Positions 19,733 through 28,395 of a stretch of DNA of 64,000 nt are shown piece after piece. This stretch comes from Nocardioidaceae bacterium UBA4001 (GTDB lineage: Bacteria; Actinomycetota; Actinomycetes; Propionibacteriales; Nocardioidaceae), in the NCBI GenBank assembly GCA_002384855.1, contig DGBP01000029.1, forward strand, positions 1 to 64,000. The letters run 5' to 3'. The notes beneath the pieces were generated by a model. It did not search any database and was not told the DNA's origin. It saw only the letters and a list, made by a program, of their open reading frames with translations. A program made the position numbers and the translations under genes. Each line of letters begins with the position of its first letter. The stretch's first letter is position 1.

Positions 19733-20344
19733 TCAGCCGTAGGTGTCGCGCGGACCCCGGCCGTCGCGCACCGAACGCGGCCCCTTCCGCCACGTCGGCC
19801 CGTGCGGTCCGAGGACGTCGATCACGAGGACCGTACCGTCGCCGAGCTCCTCGTTGAGCCGGCGGACGACGGTGGGGGCGAGCAGCCGCATCTGGGTCGC
19901 CCAGGCCGTCGAGTCGGTACGCACGACCAGCTTGCCGTCGCCGAAGGACTCGGGGTGGCAGTGCTGGGCGACCTCGCGGCCGACGAGCCGGTCCCAGCGG
20001 GAGAACACCCCGTGCACGCGAACGTCGGTGCCCCAGCCCTGCTCCGCCACCAGGCGCCCGATCGTGTTGTCGAGCAGCTGGGGGTCCCGGTCGTCGGGGT
20101 ACGCCCCCGACGCCTTCGGGTCCGAGCGCCGGGGCCGGCTGCCGGGGCGGACGGTACGGCGCGCGGGACGGCGCTTCGAGCCGGCGAGGGACCGGGCGAT
20201 GCTGCGGGCCAGGTCGAGGCCGGTCTCGTCGTGGTCCACCTCGGTTTCACGGGAAACCTCGGCCGGGTCCGCCGGTCCGGCCCGGTCCGCCGACTCGTCG
20301 GGGAGCTCCGGGTCGACACGGCCCCCGGCGTCGGACCCGCTCAC
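19733..20344 (-). CDS. dciA: DciA-like DUF721 protein, putative replicative-helicase loader/operator
   Basis: 203 residues. The C-terminal DUF721 domain (about 88-185: LLDNTIGRLVAEQGWGTDVR, then HCHPESFGDGKLVVRTDS, STAWATQMRL) is the KH-like DciA fold, which helps load the DnaB helicase in bacteria lacking DnaC/DnaI. The N-terminal half is disordered and basic. The GTG start at 20344 overlaps the recF TGA (GTGA). The gene is conserved between recF and gyrB. It contains a one-mismatch parS-like sequence encoding VSRET. Confidence 0.88.
   Translation of the reverse strand: MSGSDAGGRVDPELPDESADRAGPADPAEVSRETEVDHDETGLDLARSIARSLAGSKRRPARRTVRPGSRPRRSDPKASGAYPDDRDPQLLDNTIGRLVAEQGWGTDVRVHGVFSRWDRLVGREVAQHCHPESFGDGKLVVRTDSTAWATQMRLLAPTVVRRLNEELGDGTVLVIDVLGPHGPTWRKGPRSVRDGRGPRDTYG
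20244..20257. promoter_or_regulatory. Degenerate parS-like site inside dciA
   Basis: GTTTCACGGGAAAC matches the parS 14-mer GTTTCACGTGAAAC at 13 of 14 positions; the change breaks the central CG-T symmetry. Perfect sites lie 9-10 kb away near parA. Weak ParB binding is possible but unproven. Confidence 0.4.
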
Positions 20345-21519
20345 GACGCGTCCTGGCTCTCAGGGGTGACCATGCCGTCGACGACGGTGATCCGGGTGCC
20401 GGCGAGCGCCTCGGGCACGTCGGCGGGCACCGCCGCGGTGACGAGCACCTGCTCGGCGTCCGCGACCATCTCGGCGAGCCGGCGGCGCCGCGTGGTGTCG
20501 AGCTCGGCGAAGACGTCGTCGAGGATCAGGATCGGGTCGTCGCCCCCGGCTCGCAGCAGGTCGTAGGACGCGAGCCGGAGCGCCAGCGCGAACGACCAGG
20601 ACTCCCCGTGGCTCGCGTAGCCCTTGACGGGCAAGGGGCCCAGGGTGAGGACGAGCTCGTCGCGGTGCGGCCCCACGAGGGAGACGCCGCGCTCGAGCTC
20701 GTCGGCCCGTCGGCGCTCGACCTCGGCCAGGATCGCCTCCGCCAGGACGGCACGGTCGGGGAGGCGGCCGTCGTACTCCTCCAGCGGTGGCAGCTCGAAC
20801 GAGGAGCGGTAGGCGATCGTCGCGTCGTCGCGGGTGGCCCCGCGCGCCACGGCTTCGTACGCCTTGGCCACCAGCGGCTTGAGGTCCTCGACCAGCGCAA
20901 GCCGCGCCGCGAGGAGCTCTGCGCCGGTGCCCGCGAGGTGGGAGTCCCAGACCGCGAGGGTCGAGAGAGCGGACTCCACCCTGCTGCCCCCGGCACCGCT
21001 GCGCCGTGCCGCACCCGCGGTCTTGAGCAGCGAGTTGCGCTGGCGGAGCACGCGGTCGTAGTCGGAGCGAACGCCGGCGTACCGCGGCGCCCGCAGCACC
21101 AGGAGGTCGTCGAGGAACCGGCGGCGGTCCGACGGGTCGCCCTTGACCAGCGCCAGGTCCTCGGGGGAGAAGAGCACGGTGCGCACCATGCCGACCAGCT
21201 CCCGCGACCGGGGCAGCGGTGACTTGTTGATGCGCGCACGGTTGGAGCGGCCGGGGTTGATCTCGACCTCGAGCAGCGCCTGGCGCTCGTCACGTACGAC
21301 CAGGGCGCGGACGACGGCATGGTCGCTGCCGTGGCGGACCAGGGGGCCGTCGCCGGCCACCCGGTGGGAGGTCAGCCGGGCGAGGTAGTCGATCGCCTCG
21401 ACGAGGTTGGTCTTGCCCTGACCGTTGCGTCCGATGAACGCGGTGACTCCGGGGCCGAGTGCGACGTCGACCTCGGCATAGGAGCGAAAGTCGTGCAGGG
21501 ACAGGTGGGCGACGTGCAC
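20341..21519 (-). CDS. recF: DNA replication and repair protein RecF
   Basis: SMC-like ATPase that helps load RecA at gaps. 392 residues. It starts MHVAHLSLHDFRSYAEVDV; Walker A is FIGRNGQGKTNLVEAIDYL. The ABC signature region (GESWSFALALRLA) and Walker B (PILILDDVFAELD) lie near the C-terminus. It ends with a 4-base overlap with dciA and begins 7 bases after gnd. A long Ala/Arg-rich insertion around 170-185 (GAARRSGAGGSR) is mildly variable among relatives. Confidence 0.96.
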   Translation of the reverse strand: MHVAHLSLHDFRSYAEVDVALGPGVTAFIGRNGQGKTNLVEAIDYLARLTSHRVAGDGPLVRHGSDHAVVRALVVRDERQALLEVEINPGRSNRARINKSPLPRSRELVGMVRTVLFSPEDLALVKGDPSDRRRFLDDLLVLRAPRYAGVRSDYDRVLRQRNSLLKTAGAARRSGAGGSRVESALSTLAVWDSHLAGTGAELLAARLALVEDLKPLVAKAYEAVARGATRDDATIAYRSSFELPPLEEYDGRLPDRAVLAEAILAEVERRRADELERGVSLVGPHRDELVLTLGPLPVKGYASHGESWSFALALRLASYDLLRAGGDDPILILDDVFAELDTTRRRRLAEMVADAEQVLVTAAVPADVPEALAGTRITVVDGMVTPESQDAS

Positions 21520-21526
21520 GTGAGCG

Positions 21527-22531
21527 CTAGCTCTCCCCGGGTGACCGGGCGTCGCCGGAGCCGGCCGACTCGGCCGCGGTCGACTGGTCCGGGTGACCGT
21601 CGCCGGTGTCGGAGGTGGTGGGCGGGCCGACGGCGGCGTCCTTCGCGGTGGCCGGGGCGTCGGTGTGCATGGCGTGCCCGCCGAACTGGTTGCGCATTGC
21701 CGCCACCGCCTTCATCGCGGGGCTGTCGTCCTGGCGGGAGGAGAAGCGGGCGAAGAGCGCCGAGGCGATCGCGGGCATGGGTACGGCGTGCTCGATCGCG
21801 GCCTCGACGGTCCATCGGCCCTCCCCGGAGTCCTCGGCGTAGCCGCGGATCCCCCCGAGGTCGGTGTCGTCGTCCAGCGCAGCGACCAGCAGGTCGAGCA
21901 GCCAGGACCGGATGACCGTGCCCTCGCGCCAGGATCGGAACACCTCGGTGACGTTGTCGACCATGTCGACCTTGCTGAGCAGCTCCCAGCCCTCGGCGTA
22001 GGACTGCATGAGGGCGTACTCGATGCCGTTGTGGACCATCTTCGAGAAGTGACCGGCGCCGACTTTCCCCGCGTGCACCCAGCCGTGCTCCCCCTCCGGC
22101 TTGAGCGCGTCGAACGCCGGCTGCACCTTGGCGATGTCCTCCGCGGCGCCGCCCGCCATGAGGGCGTAGCCGTTCTCCAGGCCCCAGACGCCCCCGGACA
22201 CGCCGCAGTCGACGAAGCCGACACCCTGGGCCGCCAGGAGCTGGGCATGCTCGAGGTCCTCGGTCCAGCGGGAGTTGCCTCCGTCGACGACCAGGTCGCC
22301 CTCGTCCAGGAGGTCGCCGAGCGCACGGACGGTCTCGCGGGTCGGCTCTCCGTGGGGGACCATGACCCAGACCACCCGGGGTGAGGGGAGCGCGGCGACC
22401 AGCGCCTCGAGACTGTCGACGTCACGCACGCCCGGGTTGTGGTCGAAACCGACCACGGTGTGCCCGGCACGCCGCAGACGCTCCCGCATGTTGCCGCCCA
22501 TCTTGCCGAGACCGACGAGTCCGAGCTCCAT
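21527..22531 (-). CDS. gnd: 6-phosphogluconate dehydrogenase, decarboxylating
   Basis: Oxidative pentose-phosphate enzyme making ribulose 5-phosphate, CO2 and reduced cofactor. ATG 22531 begins MELGLVGLGKMGGNMRERLR with the GxGxxG NAD(P) motif; the alternative upstream start (22552) adds seven residues without support. The substrate and catalytic segments are DCGVSGGVWGLENGYALMAG and KMVHNGIEYALMQSYAEG. It is the short, YqeC/GndA-type form (about 334 aa). The last 40 residues are a disordered tail. Its place between dnaN and recF is conserved in Streptomyces-like chromosomes. Confidence 0.96.
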   Translation of the reverse strand: MELGLVGLGKMGGNMRERLRRAGHTVVGFDHNPGVRDVDSLEALVAALPSPRVVWVMVPHGEPTRETVRALGDLLDEGDLVVDGGNSRWTEDLEHAQLLAAQGVGFVDCGVSGGVWGLENGYALMAGGAAEDIAKVQPAFDALKPEGEHGWVHAGKVGAGHFSKMVHNGIEYALMQSYAEGWELLSKVDMVDNVTEVFRSWREGTVIRSWLLDLLVAALDDDTDLGGIRGYAEDSGEGRWTVEAAIEHAVPMPAIASALFARFSSRQDDSPAMKAVAAMRNQFGGHAMHTDAPATAKDAAVGPPTTSDTGDGHPDQSTAAESAGSGDARSPGES

Positions 22532-22617
22532 GCCTTGCGTCCTCCCGAACATGTGTGGTGACCGACCCGGTCAGGCTACCCAGCATGCCCCAGGCCCCGC
22601 CCGACGACCGGATCAGG

Positions 22618-23766
22618 TCAGGACAGCAGGCGGCGGGGCATGAGCAGATAGCGGAAGTCGAGGTCGGCCTCGCCGTCGAGCGAGGAGACCCCTGCCATCA
22701 CCGCCGGCTTGGACGCCTGGGTGAAGGCCAGCTCCACCACCGGCGCCTCGATGGCGGTGAGCCCGTCGAGGAGGAACTGGGGGTTGAAGCCCGTGGTGAT
22801 GTCGTCGCCGTCCACCGACGCCTCGATCGACTCCGATGCCTGGGCCTCGTCCCCGCTGCCGGCGTCGAGGGTGAGCACCCCGTCGCTGAAGGCGAGCTGG
22901 ACGGCCGTGTTGCGCTCGGCGACCAGAGAAACGCGCTTGACCGACTCGATCAGGGAGGCCTTGTCCACCCGGGCGAGCGTGGCGTGCTCGCTCGGGAACA
23001 GCGTGCGGACCTTGGGGAACTCGCCGTCGAGCAGCCTCGTCGTGGTCCGGCGGACACCGCCGCCGGCCGATCCCTCGAAGCCGATGATGCCCTCGCCGGC
23101 GCCGCCGCTGGCGAGGGCGATGGTCACCTGGGCCCCCGCGGTGAGCGACTTCGCCGTGTCCGCGAGCACCTTGGCGGGCACCAGCGCGGCGGCCGAGGCG
23201 TCGGTCGAGGCCGGGTCCCAGGTGAGCTCGCGGTGGGAGAGGCGGAAGCGGTCGGTCGCCAGCAGCGAGATCGAGCTGCCCTCGATCTCGATCCGGACGC
23301 CGGTCAGCACCGGAAGCATGTCGTCGCGCCCGGCGGCCACGACCGCCTGGCCCACGGCAGCGGCGAACACGTCGCTGGAGACGGTGCCGGCAGCGGCCGG
23401 CATCTCGGGGAGCGTGGGGTACTCGTCGACCGGCATGGTCTGCAGGCTGAACCGCGCCGAGCCGCAGGTCAGCGAGACCTTGGACCCGTCGATGCTCATC
23501 TCGACCGGCTTGTTGGGCAGACTGCGGCAGATGTCGGCCAGCAGACGGCCGGAGACCAGCGCGCGCCCCTCGTCGGCCACGTTCGCGGGGACGGTCGCCC
23601 TTGCCGAGGTCTCGTAGTCGAACGTCGAGAGGACCAGCCCGTCTCCGTCGGGGGCGGTCTCGATCAGGAGGCCGGCGAGGACGGGGACGCTGGGCCGGAC
23701 CGGCAGGCTGCGGGCTGCCCAGGCGACGGCGTCGGCCAGGACGTCGCGCTCGACGCGGAACTTCAC
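22618..23766 (-). CDS. dnaN: DNA polymerase III beta sliding clamp
   Basis: The ring-shaped processivity clamp of the replisome. 382 residues, starting MKFRVERDVLADAVAWAARS. Three clamp domains are visible as the repeated pattern ending in the C-terminal pocket sequence LDFRYLLMPRRLL. The stop at 22618 is 86 bases before the gnd start. Transcription runs away from the oriC spacer at 23767-24244. Nothing unusual in length or motifs. Confidence 0.98.
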   Translation of the reverse strand: MKFRVERDVLADAVAWAARSLPVRPSVPVLAGLLIETAPDGDGLVLSTFDYETSARATVPANVADEGRALVSGRLLADICRSLPNKPVEMSIDGSKVSLTCGSARFSLQTMPVDEYPTLPEMPAAAGTVSSDVFAAAVGQAVVAAGRDDMLPVLTGVRIEIEGSSISLLATDRFRLSHRELTWDPASTDASAAALVPAKVLADTAKSLTAGAQVTIALASGGAGEGIIGFEGSAGGGVRRTTTRLLDGEFPKVRTLFPSEHATLARVDKASLIESVKRVSLVAERNTAVQLAFSDGVLTLDAGSGDEAQASESIEASVDGDDITTGFNPQFLLDGLTAIEAPVVELAFTQASKPAVMAGVSSLDGEADLDFRYLLMPRRLLS

Positions 23767-24244
23767 GGGTGTTCGCCTCCATGGGTGCCGGTGGTCTCGG
23801 ACGAGGTACCGAGCGGGTGCGGGTGAATCCTGCCATGCCGGACACGGAGTCGGCAGGGGGAGTGACAGAACACGACGGCGTCCGTTCGCTCGGTCGGCCA
23901 GGTCGTGGCCGCGCGTTGTCCCCAGCTCGAGGGCCGGGTGAGTTTCCCGGAGCGAGGAGTTGTCATTGGTCTCGTCGTCTTCGTAGCAACCGTGGACAGT
24001 GTGGACAACTGGTGTTTTCCCAGGTCAGAGCAGGATTCCTTGTCCGCAGCCCCTGTGGAGACCGGGCGGAAAACTACACGACTCCCGTGCACGGACTCTT
24101 GTCGTTCCCGGGAAGTCACATGTTCTCCACACGGCGTCCCGGGCACGGCCCGGTTGCTCCACATCTATCTCCCCAGGTGGGGACGGCTGGCTGACCGCCG
24201 CTGGCTCGGGTCGCCGAAGGTCCTACCCTTCGGGCGGACGGCGG
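23767..24244. other. oriC: Probable oriC: dnaA-dnaN intergenic region with DnaA boxes
   Basis: This 478-base gene-free spacer between dnaN and dnaA is the usual actinobacterial origin position. It holds one perfect actinobacterial DnaA box, TTGTCCACA on the minus strand (24000-24008), and one-mismatch boxes TTGTCCCCA (23916-23924), TTGTCCGCA (24040-24048) and TTCTCCACA (24123-24131). A further weak box is TGTGGAGAC (24054-24062). The 23936-24140 stretch is clearly more AT-rich than the coding sequence around it. It must also contain the dnaN promoter. Confidence 0.75.
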
Positions 24245-25801
24245 TCAGGCCTGCCGTGCCTGTTGCTTGATCCGGTTGGTGAGCTCGGTGACCTGGTTGT
24301 AGACGCTGCGTCGCTCGGCGAGGAGCTGACGGATCTTCTTGTCGGCGTGCATGACGGTGGTGTGGTCGCGACCGCCGAACTGCTGGCCGATCTTGGGCAG
24401 GGAGAGGTCGGTGAGCTCGCGGCACAGGTACATCGCGATCTGGCGGGCCGTGACGAGCACCCGGCTCCGGCTCGATCCGCAGAGATCGTCGATGGAGAGG
24501 CCGAAGTAGGCCGCGGTCTGGGCGATGATCAGGGCCGCGGTGATCTCCGGCTCGCCGCCCTCGGGGATCAGGTCCTTGAGCACGATCTCGGCGAGCGTCA
24601 GGTCGACCGGCTGGCGGTTAAGGCTGGCGAAGGCGGTGACGCGGATCAACGCGCCCTCGAGCTCGCGGATGTTGGTCTGGATCTTGCTGGCGATGAACTC
24701 GAGCACGTCCGGCGGCGCGGTCATCCGCTCGAGCGCCGCCTTCTTGCGCAGGATCGCGATCCGGGTCTCGAGGTCGGGAGGCTGCACGTCGGTGATCAGG
24801 CCCCACTCGAAGCGGTTGCGCAGCCGGTCCTCCAGCGCGACGAGGCGCTTCGGTGCGCGGTCGGAGGTGATCACGATCTGCTTGTTGGCGTTGTGGAGGG
24901 TGTTGAACGTGTGGAAGAACTCCTCCTGCGTCTGGATCTTGCCCTCGAGGAACTGGATGTCGTCGATGAGGAGGACGTCGACGTCGCGGTAGCGGCGCTG
25001 GAAGGTGGCTGCCTTGTCGTCGCGGATCGCGTTGATGAACTCGTTGGTGAACTCCTCGGTGGACACGTAGCGCACCCGAGCCCCGTTGAAGAGGCTGCGG
25101 ACGTAGTGGCCGATGGCATGGAGCAGGTGGGTCTTGCCGAGGCCCGAGTCGCCGTAGATCAGGAGCGGGTTGTAGGCCTTGCCCGGGGCCTCGGCGACCG
25201 CGACGGCGGCGGCGTGGGCGAAGCGGTTCGAGGACCCGATGACGAAGCTCTCGAAGATGTACTTGGGGTTGAGCCGGGTCTCGAGCACGTTGCCGGCGGG
25301 TGCACCGGTGCGCGAACCGCGCGGGAGCGGCGTGGGCACATCCAGTGGATTTGTCGACAAAGCCATATGTGGATGGATCGTCTCTGCGTGATCCGATCGG
25401 CGTGCGCCGTCGTGGCCGCCGTCGTACGAGGTGGGGTAGTCCGGCTCCCGGGCAGCCGCGGGGCGCTCGTCGTCTGATCGCGCGTAGCCGGTGGTCGACT
25501 GGGTCTGGAGATCGGGGTCCACGGTGACCGCGATGCGCACCTGCAGCCCGAGCGAGTCGGTGAGCGCGTCCTCGAGGCGGGTGCGGAGGCGGCCCTCGAG
25601 CTGGTTGCGCGTGAACTCGTCGGCGACCGCCACGATCACGGTGTTCTCGTGCAGGGTGACCGGCCGACTCGCCGCGAGCCAGGCCCGCTGGTTGGGAGGC
25701 AGGTTCTCGACGAGCTGTGCCCAGACGGCACCGAGGTCGCCGCCCGACTGCTTCTTGGGGACAGTCACGCCAGCGGCCTCGAGGGTGTTGTCGTCGTCCA
25801 C
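24245..25801 (-). CDS. dnaA: Chromosomal replication initiator protein DnaA
   Basis: The AAA+ initiator that binds DnaA boxes and melts oriC. GTG 25801 (GGGAG just upstream) gives about 518 residues beginning MDDDNTLEAAGVTVPKKQ; GTG 25768 is an alternative. Domain I is DLGAVWAQLVENLPPNQRAW; a long disordered domain II follows. Walker A is YGDSGLGKTHLLHAIGHY, Walker B VDVLLIDDIQFLEG, and the DnaA-box helix-turn-helix ends in GGRDHTTVMHADKKI. DNA inside the domain II region contains a TTTGTCGACAAA palindrome (25350-25361). Confidence 0.97.
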   Translation of the reverse strand: MDDDNTLEAAGVTVPKKQSGGDLGAVWAQLVENLPPNQRAWLAASRPVTLHENTVIVAVADEFTRNQLEGRLRTRLEDALTDSLGLQVRIAVTVDPDLQTQSTTGYARSDDERPAAAREPDYPTSYDGGHDGARRSDHAETIHPHMALSTNPLDVPTPLPRGSRTGAPAGNVLETRLNPKYIFESFVIGSSNRFAHAAAVAVAEAPGKAYNPLLIYGDSGLGKTHLLHAIGHYVRSLFNGARVRYVSTEEFTNEFINAIRDDKAATFQRRYRDVDVLLIDDIQFLEGKIQTQEEFFHTFNTLHNANKQIVITSDRAPKRLVALEDRLRNRFEWGLITDVQPPDLETRIAILRKKAALERMTAPPDVLEFIASKIQTNIRELEGALIRVTAFASLNRQPVDLTLAEIVLKDLIPEGGEPEITAALIIAQTAAYFGLSIDDLCGSSRSRVLVTARQIAMYLCRELTDLSLPKIGQQFGGRDHTTVMHADKKIRQLLAERRSVYNQVTELTNRIKQQARQA

Positions 25802-26118
25802 CGGTCTCCCACTTCCCAATCTGGAAAATCCTCCGGACGACGGAGGCGCCGACCGGGGCTTGTGCTGCTGCTCGCGGACAAATCCGGACAGGGTGGCCGC
25901 CGACCTTCCGGGTCCACACCTTTGTCCACAGGTTGTGCATGTCCCGCACAACACACAACCGGTGTGGGTCGACGGGCCGGACAGACGTCCGCTCCGTCCT
26001 GTTTCCGCAGGTCAGAGGCGTGTTGTGGGCCTCTCACCCGGAGGTGCAAAGCTCGGTGTCAGGTCCGGCGAGGTCGTTCCCGGGGAGTCGCGAACGTCGT
26101 TGACGCTAACAACTTGAT

Positions 26119-26149
26119 CCCCTGTGGATCAACCGGTTGTCCACAGGGG
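26119..26149. repeat. Inverted repeat containing a DnaA box
   Basis: CCCCTGTGGA (26119-26128) and its exact complement TCCACAGGGG (26140-26149) flank an 11-base spacer. The right arm overlaps the perfect DnaA box 26137-26145, and the left arm gives a partial box in the other orientation. It may position two DnaA molecules face to face. Confidence 0.75.
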
Positions 26150-26240
26150 GATGGTAGGCGCCGGCCCGCCGCGGGGTGACCGCTTTGTCGGTTCCGGCCG
26201 GACCGGGCAGGAGACTGGTCTCGTGCCCGCCGGACTCGGT

Positions 26241-26270
26241 TTGACCCTGTTCACCACGACCGCGTACCGT
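26241..26270 (+). promoter_or_regulatory. Candidate rpmH promoter
   Basis: TTGACC (26241-26246), an 18-base spacer and TACCGT (26265-26270) form a sigma-70-like promoter about 190 bases before rpmH, consistent with a long ribosomal-gene leader. Confidence 0.45.
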
Positions 26271-26460
26271 TGGGCGGTCGAACCGGTGTCGACCGGTGCC
26301 GCATGTCCGCGGACGACTCCCCGCGATCGTCGCTCAGACGGGCGCTGTGAGAAGGCCGTGGGCGGGCGGTGCCAGCCGACCAGGCGTGAGCACCACCGAC
26401 CGTCAGACCCGGTTCGAGATCGATGTCTCGTCCCACTTCCCGACACCGGAGAGCACCCTC

Positions 26461-26598
26461 GTGAGCAAGCGTACGTTCCAGCCGAACAACCGCCGCCGTC
26501 ACAAGACGCACGGCTTCCGTCTGCGGATGCGGACCCGCGCCGGCCGCGCCATCCTGGCGTCGCGCCGTCGCAAGGGCCGCAACCGCCTGGCCGTCTGA
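26461..26598 (+). CDS. rpmH: 50S ribosomal protein L34
   Basis: 45 residues of the large ribosomal subunit, starting at GTG 26461: MSKRTFQPNNRRRHKTHGFR then LRMRTRAGRAILASRRRKGR and ending NRLAV. Sequence and length match L34 exactly. Strongly basic. First gene of the rpmH-rnpA-yidD-yidC-khpB-rsmG series; rnpA follows after 48 bases. Confidence 0.98.
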   Translation: MSKRTFQPNNRRRHKTHGFRLRMRTRAGRAILASRRRKGRNRLAV

Positions 26599-26646
26599 GC
26601 GCACGTCGCGTGCGTTGACCCGCCAGCCCCGTCGCCGGGGCCTCCC

Positions 26647-26994
26647 GTGCTGACCCGCCGTCACCGACTCACCTCGAGCCGTGAGTTCGCGCGCGCCATC
26701 AGGCGCGGACGTCGCGCCGGCACGCGCACCGTCGTCGTCCACCTCGACGACGCCGGTGTGGACGGGCCACACGTGGGCTTCGTGGTCAGCAAGGCCGTCG
26801 GCCCCGCTGTCACTCGCAACCTCGTGAAGCGACGCCTTCGCGACCTGACCCGGGAGCGGCTGCCTTCGCTCCCGGGCTCTGCTGTGCTCGTGGTCCGGGC
26901 CCTGCCGCCGGCGGCGACCGCGTCGTACGACGCGCTGGGCACCGACCTCGACCACGCCCTGGAGCGTGTGCGCGGAAAGAGGGCCCCCGCGTGA
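26647..26994 (+). CDS. rnpA: Ribonuclease P protein component
   Basis: The protein subunit that helps the RNase P RNA process tRNA 5' ends. 115 residues from GTG 26647: MLTRRHRLTSSREFARAIRR. The RNR-type signature is AVTRNLVKRRLRDLTRER. Basic, small, and of normal length. The end overlaps yidD by 4 bases (GTGA). Confidence 0.96.
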   Translation: MLTRRHRLTSSREFARAIRRGRRAGTRTVVVHLDDAGVDGPHVGFVVSKAVGPAVTRNLVKRRLRDLTRERLPSLPGSAVLVVRALPPAATASYDALGTDLDHALERVRGKRAPA

Positions 26995-27251
26995 AGTACG
27001 TCCTCATCGGCCTGCTCAAGCTCTACCGATTCTTCATCAGCCCGCTCTACGGCCAGACCTGCCGCTACCACCCGACCTGCTCGGCCTACGCGCTCGAGGC
27101 GGTCACTGTGCATGGCAGTCTCAAGGGCAGCTGGCTGGCGGTCCGCCGGGTGGCCAGCTGCCACCCGTGGTCCGCGGGCGGCTACGACCCCGTCCCAGGA
27201 ACCCGCAGGGAAGCTGCGGACACCTCCCACGACCAGACTCTAGGAGCCTGA
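26991..27251 (+). CDS. yidD: Membrane protein insertion efficiency factor YidD
   Basis: 86 residues; the conserved core is LLKLYRFFISPLYGQTCRYH then PTCSAYALEAV and ASCHPWSAGGYDPV, with the three cysteines of the family. It is membrane-associated through an amphipathic helix and helps YidC-dependent insertion. The GTG overlaps the rnpA stop; the stop TGA directly abuts the yidC start. Confidence 0.96.
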   Translation: MKYVLIGLLKLYRFFISPLYGQTCRYHPTCSAYALEAVTVHGSLKGSWLAVRRVASCHPWSAGGYDPVPGTRREAADTSHDQTLGA

Positions 27252-28358
27252 GTGTTCGACTTCTTCGGCGCTGTCGGCGGTTTCATCATGGCGCCGCTGT
27301 ACTGGATCACCTCGGTGATCCTGACCGGATTCCACACGCTCTTCGGCGGCGTCTTCGGCGACGACTCCGGCTGGTCGTGGATCTTTGCCATCGTGGGCCT
27401 CACGTTGGTGATCCGCGCGGCCCTGATCCCGCTGTTCGTGAAGCAGATCAAGTCCAGCCGGAACATGCAGCTGCTCCAGCCGAAGGTCAAGGAGCTGCAG
27501 AAGAAGTACGGCCACGACCGCGAGCGTCTCGCGCAGGAGACGATGGCGCTGTACAAGGAGACGGGCACCAACCCGTTCGCCTCGTGCCTGCCGATCCTGC
27601 TGCAGATGCCCATCTTCCTGGCGCTCTTCCGCCTCCTGGACCGCGCCGCGCACAACGATCCGCGCGGTGTGCTCACCGAGGCGCAGGCGGCCTCGTTCGG
27701 CAGCTCCGAGATCTTCGGGGCGCAGATCTCGAGCACCTTCCTGAAGCCCGAGGGCGACCTGCTGACCGTGCGGATCCTCGCGCTGCTCCTGGTCCTCGCG
27801 ATGACGGCCACGACCTTCCTGACCCAGCGCCAGCTGATGAGCAAGAACATGCCGGCCGACGCGATGACCGGGCCGTACGCGCAGCAGCAGAAGATGCTTC
27901 TCTACGTGCTCCCGCTTGTCTTCGCCGTGGGTGGCATCGCGTTCCCGATCGGTGTCCTCGTCTACTGGACCACCTCGAACCTGTGGACGATGGGCCAGCA
28001 GTTCTACGTGATCCGCAACAACCCGGCGCCGGGCACCCCGGCGGCCGACGCGAAGCTGGAGCGCGACGCCCGTAAGGCGGCCCGGAAGGGGCACGCGCTG
28101 GCCGCGGCCGGCGACCAGTCGGCGCAGGAGCCCGAGGCCCAGCCACAGCCTGCCAAGCCGGCACCGCGCCAGCAGCCGAAGAAGCAGCCGCGGAGCAAGC
28201 GCAAGAAGGCCGGGGGCCCCGCACCGCAGACGAAGAAGCCGGGTTCCCAGGGTGGTTCCCAGAGCAAAGGCACGGGCAAGTCGAAGGGCCAGGGGTCGGG
28301 CGGTTCGACCCGGTCCGGACGAGACGGCTCGTCGAACGACGAGTCCGGCAAGGCCTGA
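27252..28358 (+). CDS. yidC: Membrane protein insertase YidC
   Basis: Inserts and folds inner-membrane proteins, alone or with Sec. 368 residues from GTG 27252. It is the short Oxa1-type form: an N-terminal helix, then the core with IRAALIPLFVKQIKSSRNMQ, GTNPFASCLPILLQMPIFLA and a C-terminal TM region (LPLVFAVGGIAFPIGVLVYW). The last 100 residues are a highly basic Lys/Pro/Gln/Ser tail, which is expected to contact ribosomes. Immediately follows yidD. Confidence 0.96.
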   Translation: MFDFFGAVGGFIMAPLYWITSVILTGFHTLFGGVFGDDSGWSWIFAIVGLTLVIRAALIPLFVKQIKSSRNMQLLQPKVKELQKKYGHDRERLAQETMALYKETGTNPFASCLPILLQMPIFLALFRLLDRAAHNDPRGVLTEAQAASFGSSEIFGAQISSTFLKPEGDLLTVRILALLLVLAMTATTFLTQRQLMSKNMPADAMTGPYAQQQKMLLYVLPLVFAVGGIAFPIGVLVYWTTSNLWTMGQQFYVIRNNPAPGTPAADAKLERDARKAARKGHALAAAGDQSAQEPEAQPQPAKPAPRQQPKKQPRSKRKKAGGPAPQTKKPGSQGGSQSKGTGKSKGQGSGGSTRSGRDGSSNDESGKA

Positions 28359-28395
28359 TCCCCCCATCTCGACCCCACAGAGCAAGGAGTATGTC

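Larger units (their letters stand above)
25802..26460. promoter_or_regulatory. dnaA-rpmH divergent intergenic region with DnaA boxes
   Basis: 659 bases without a supportable gene between divergent dnaA and rpmH. Perfect DnaA boxes TTGTCCACA lie at 25922-25930 and 26137-26145, with a TTGTGCATG-like half at 25933. The left part will hold the dnaA promoter, and DnaA autoregulation is a natural reading of the boxes; the right part holds an rpmH promoter candidate. I see no open frame with coding character on either strand. Confidence 0.7.
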
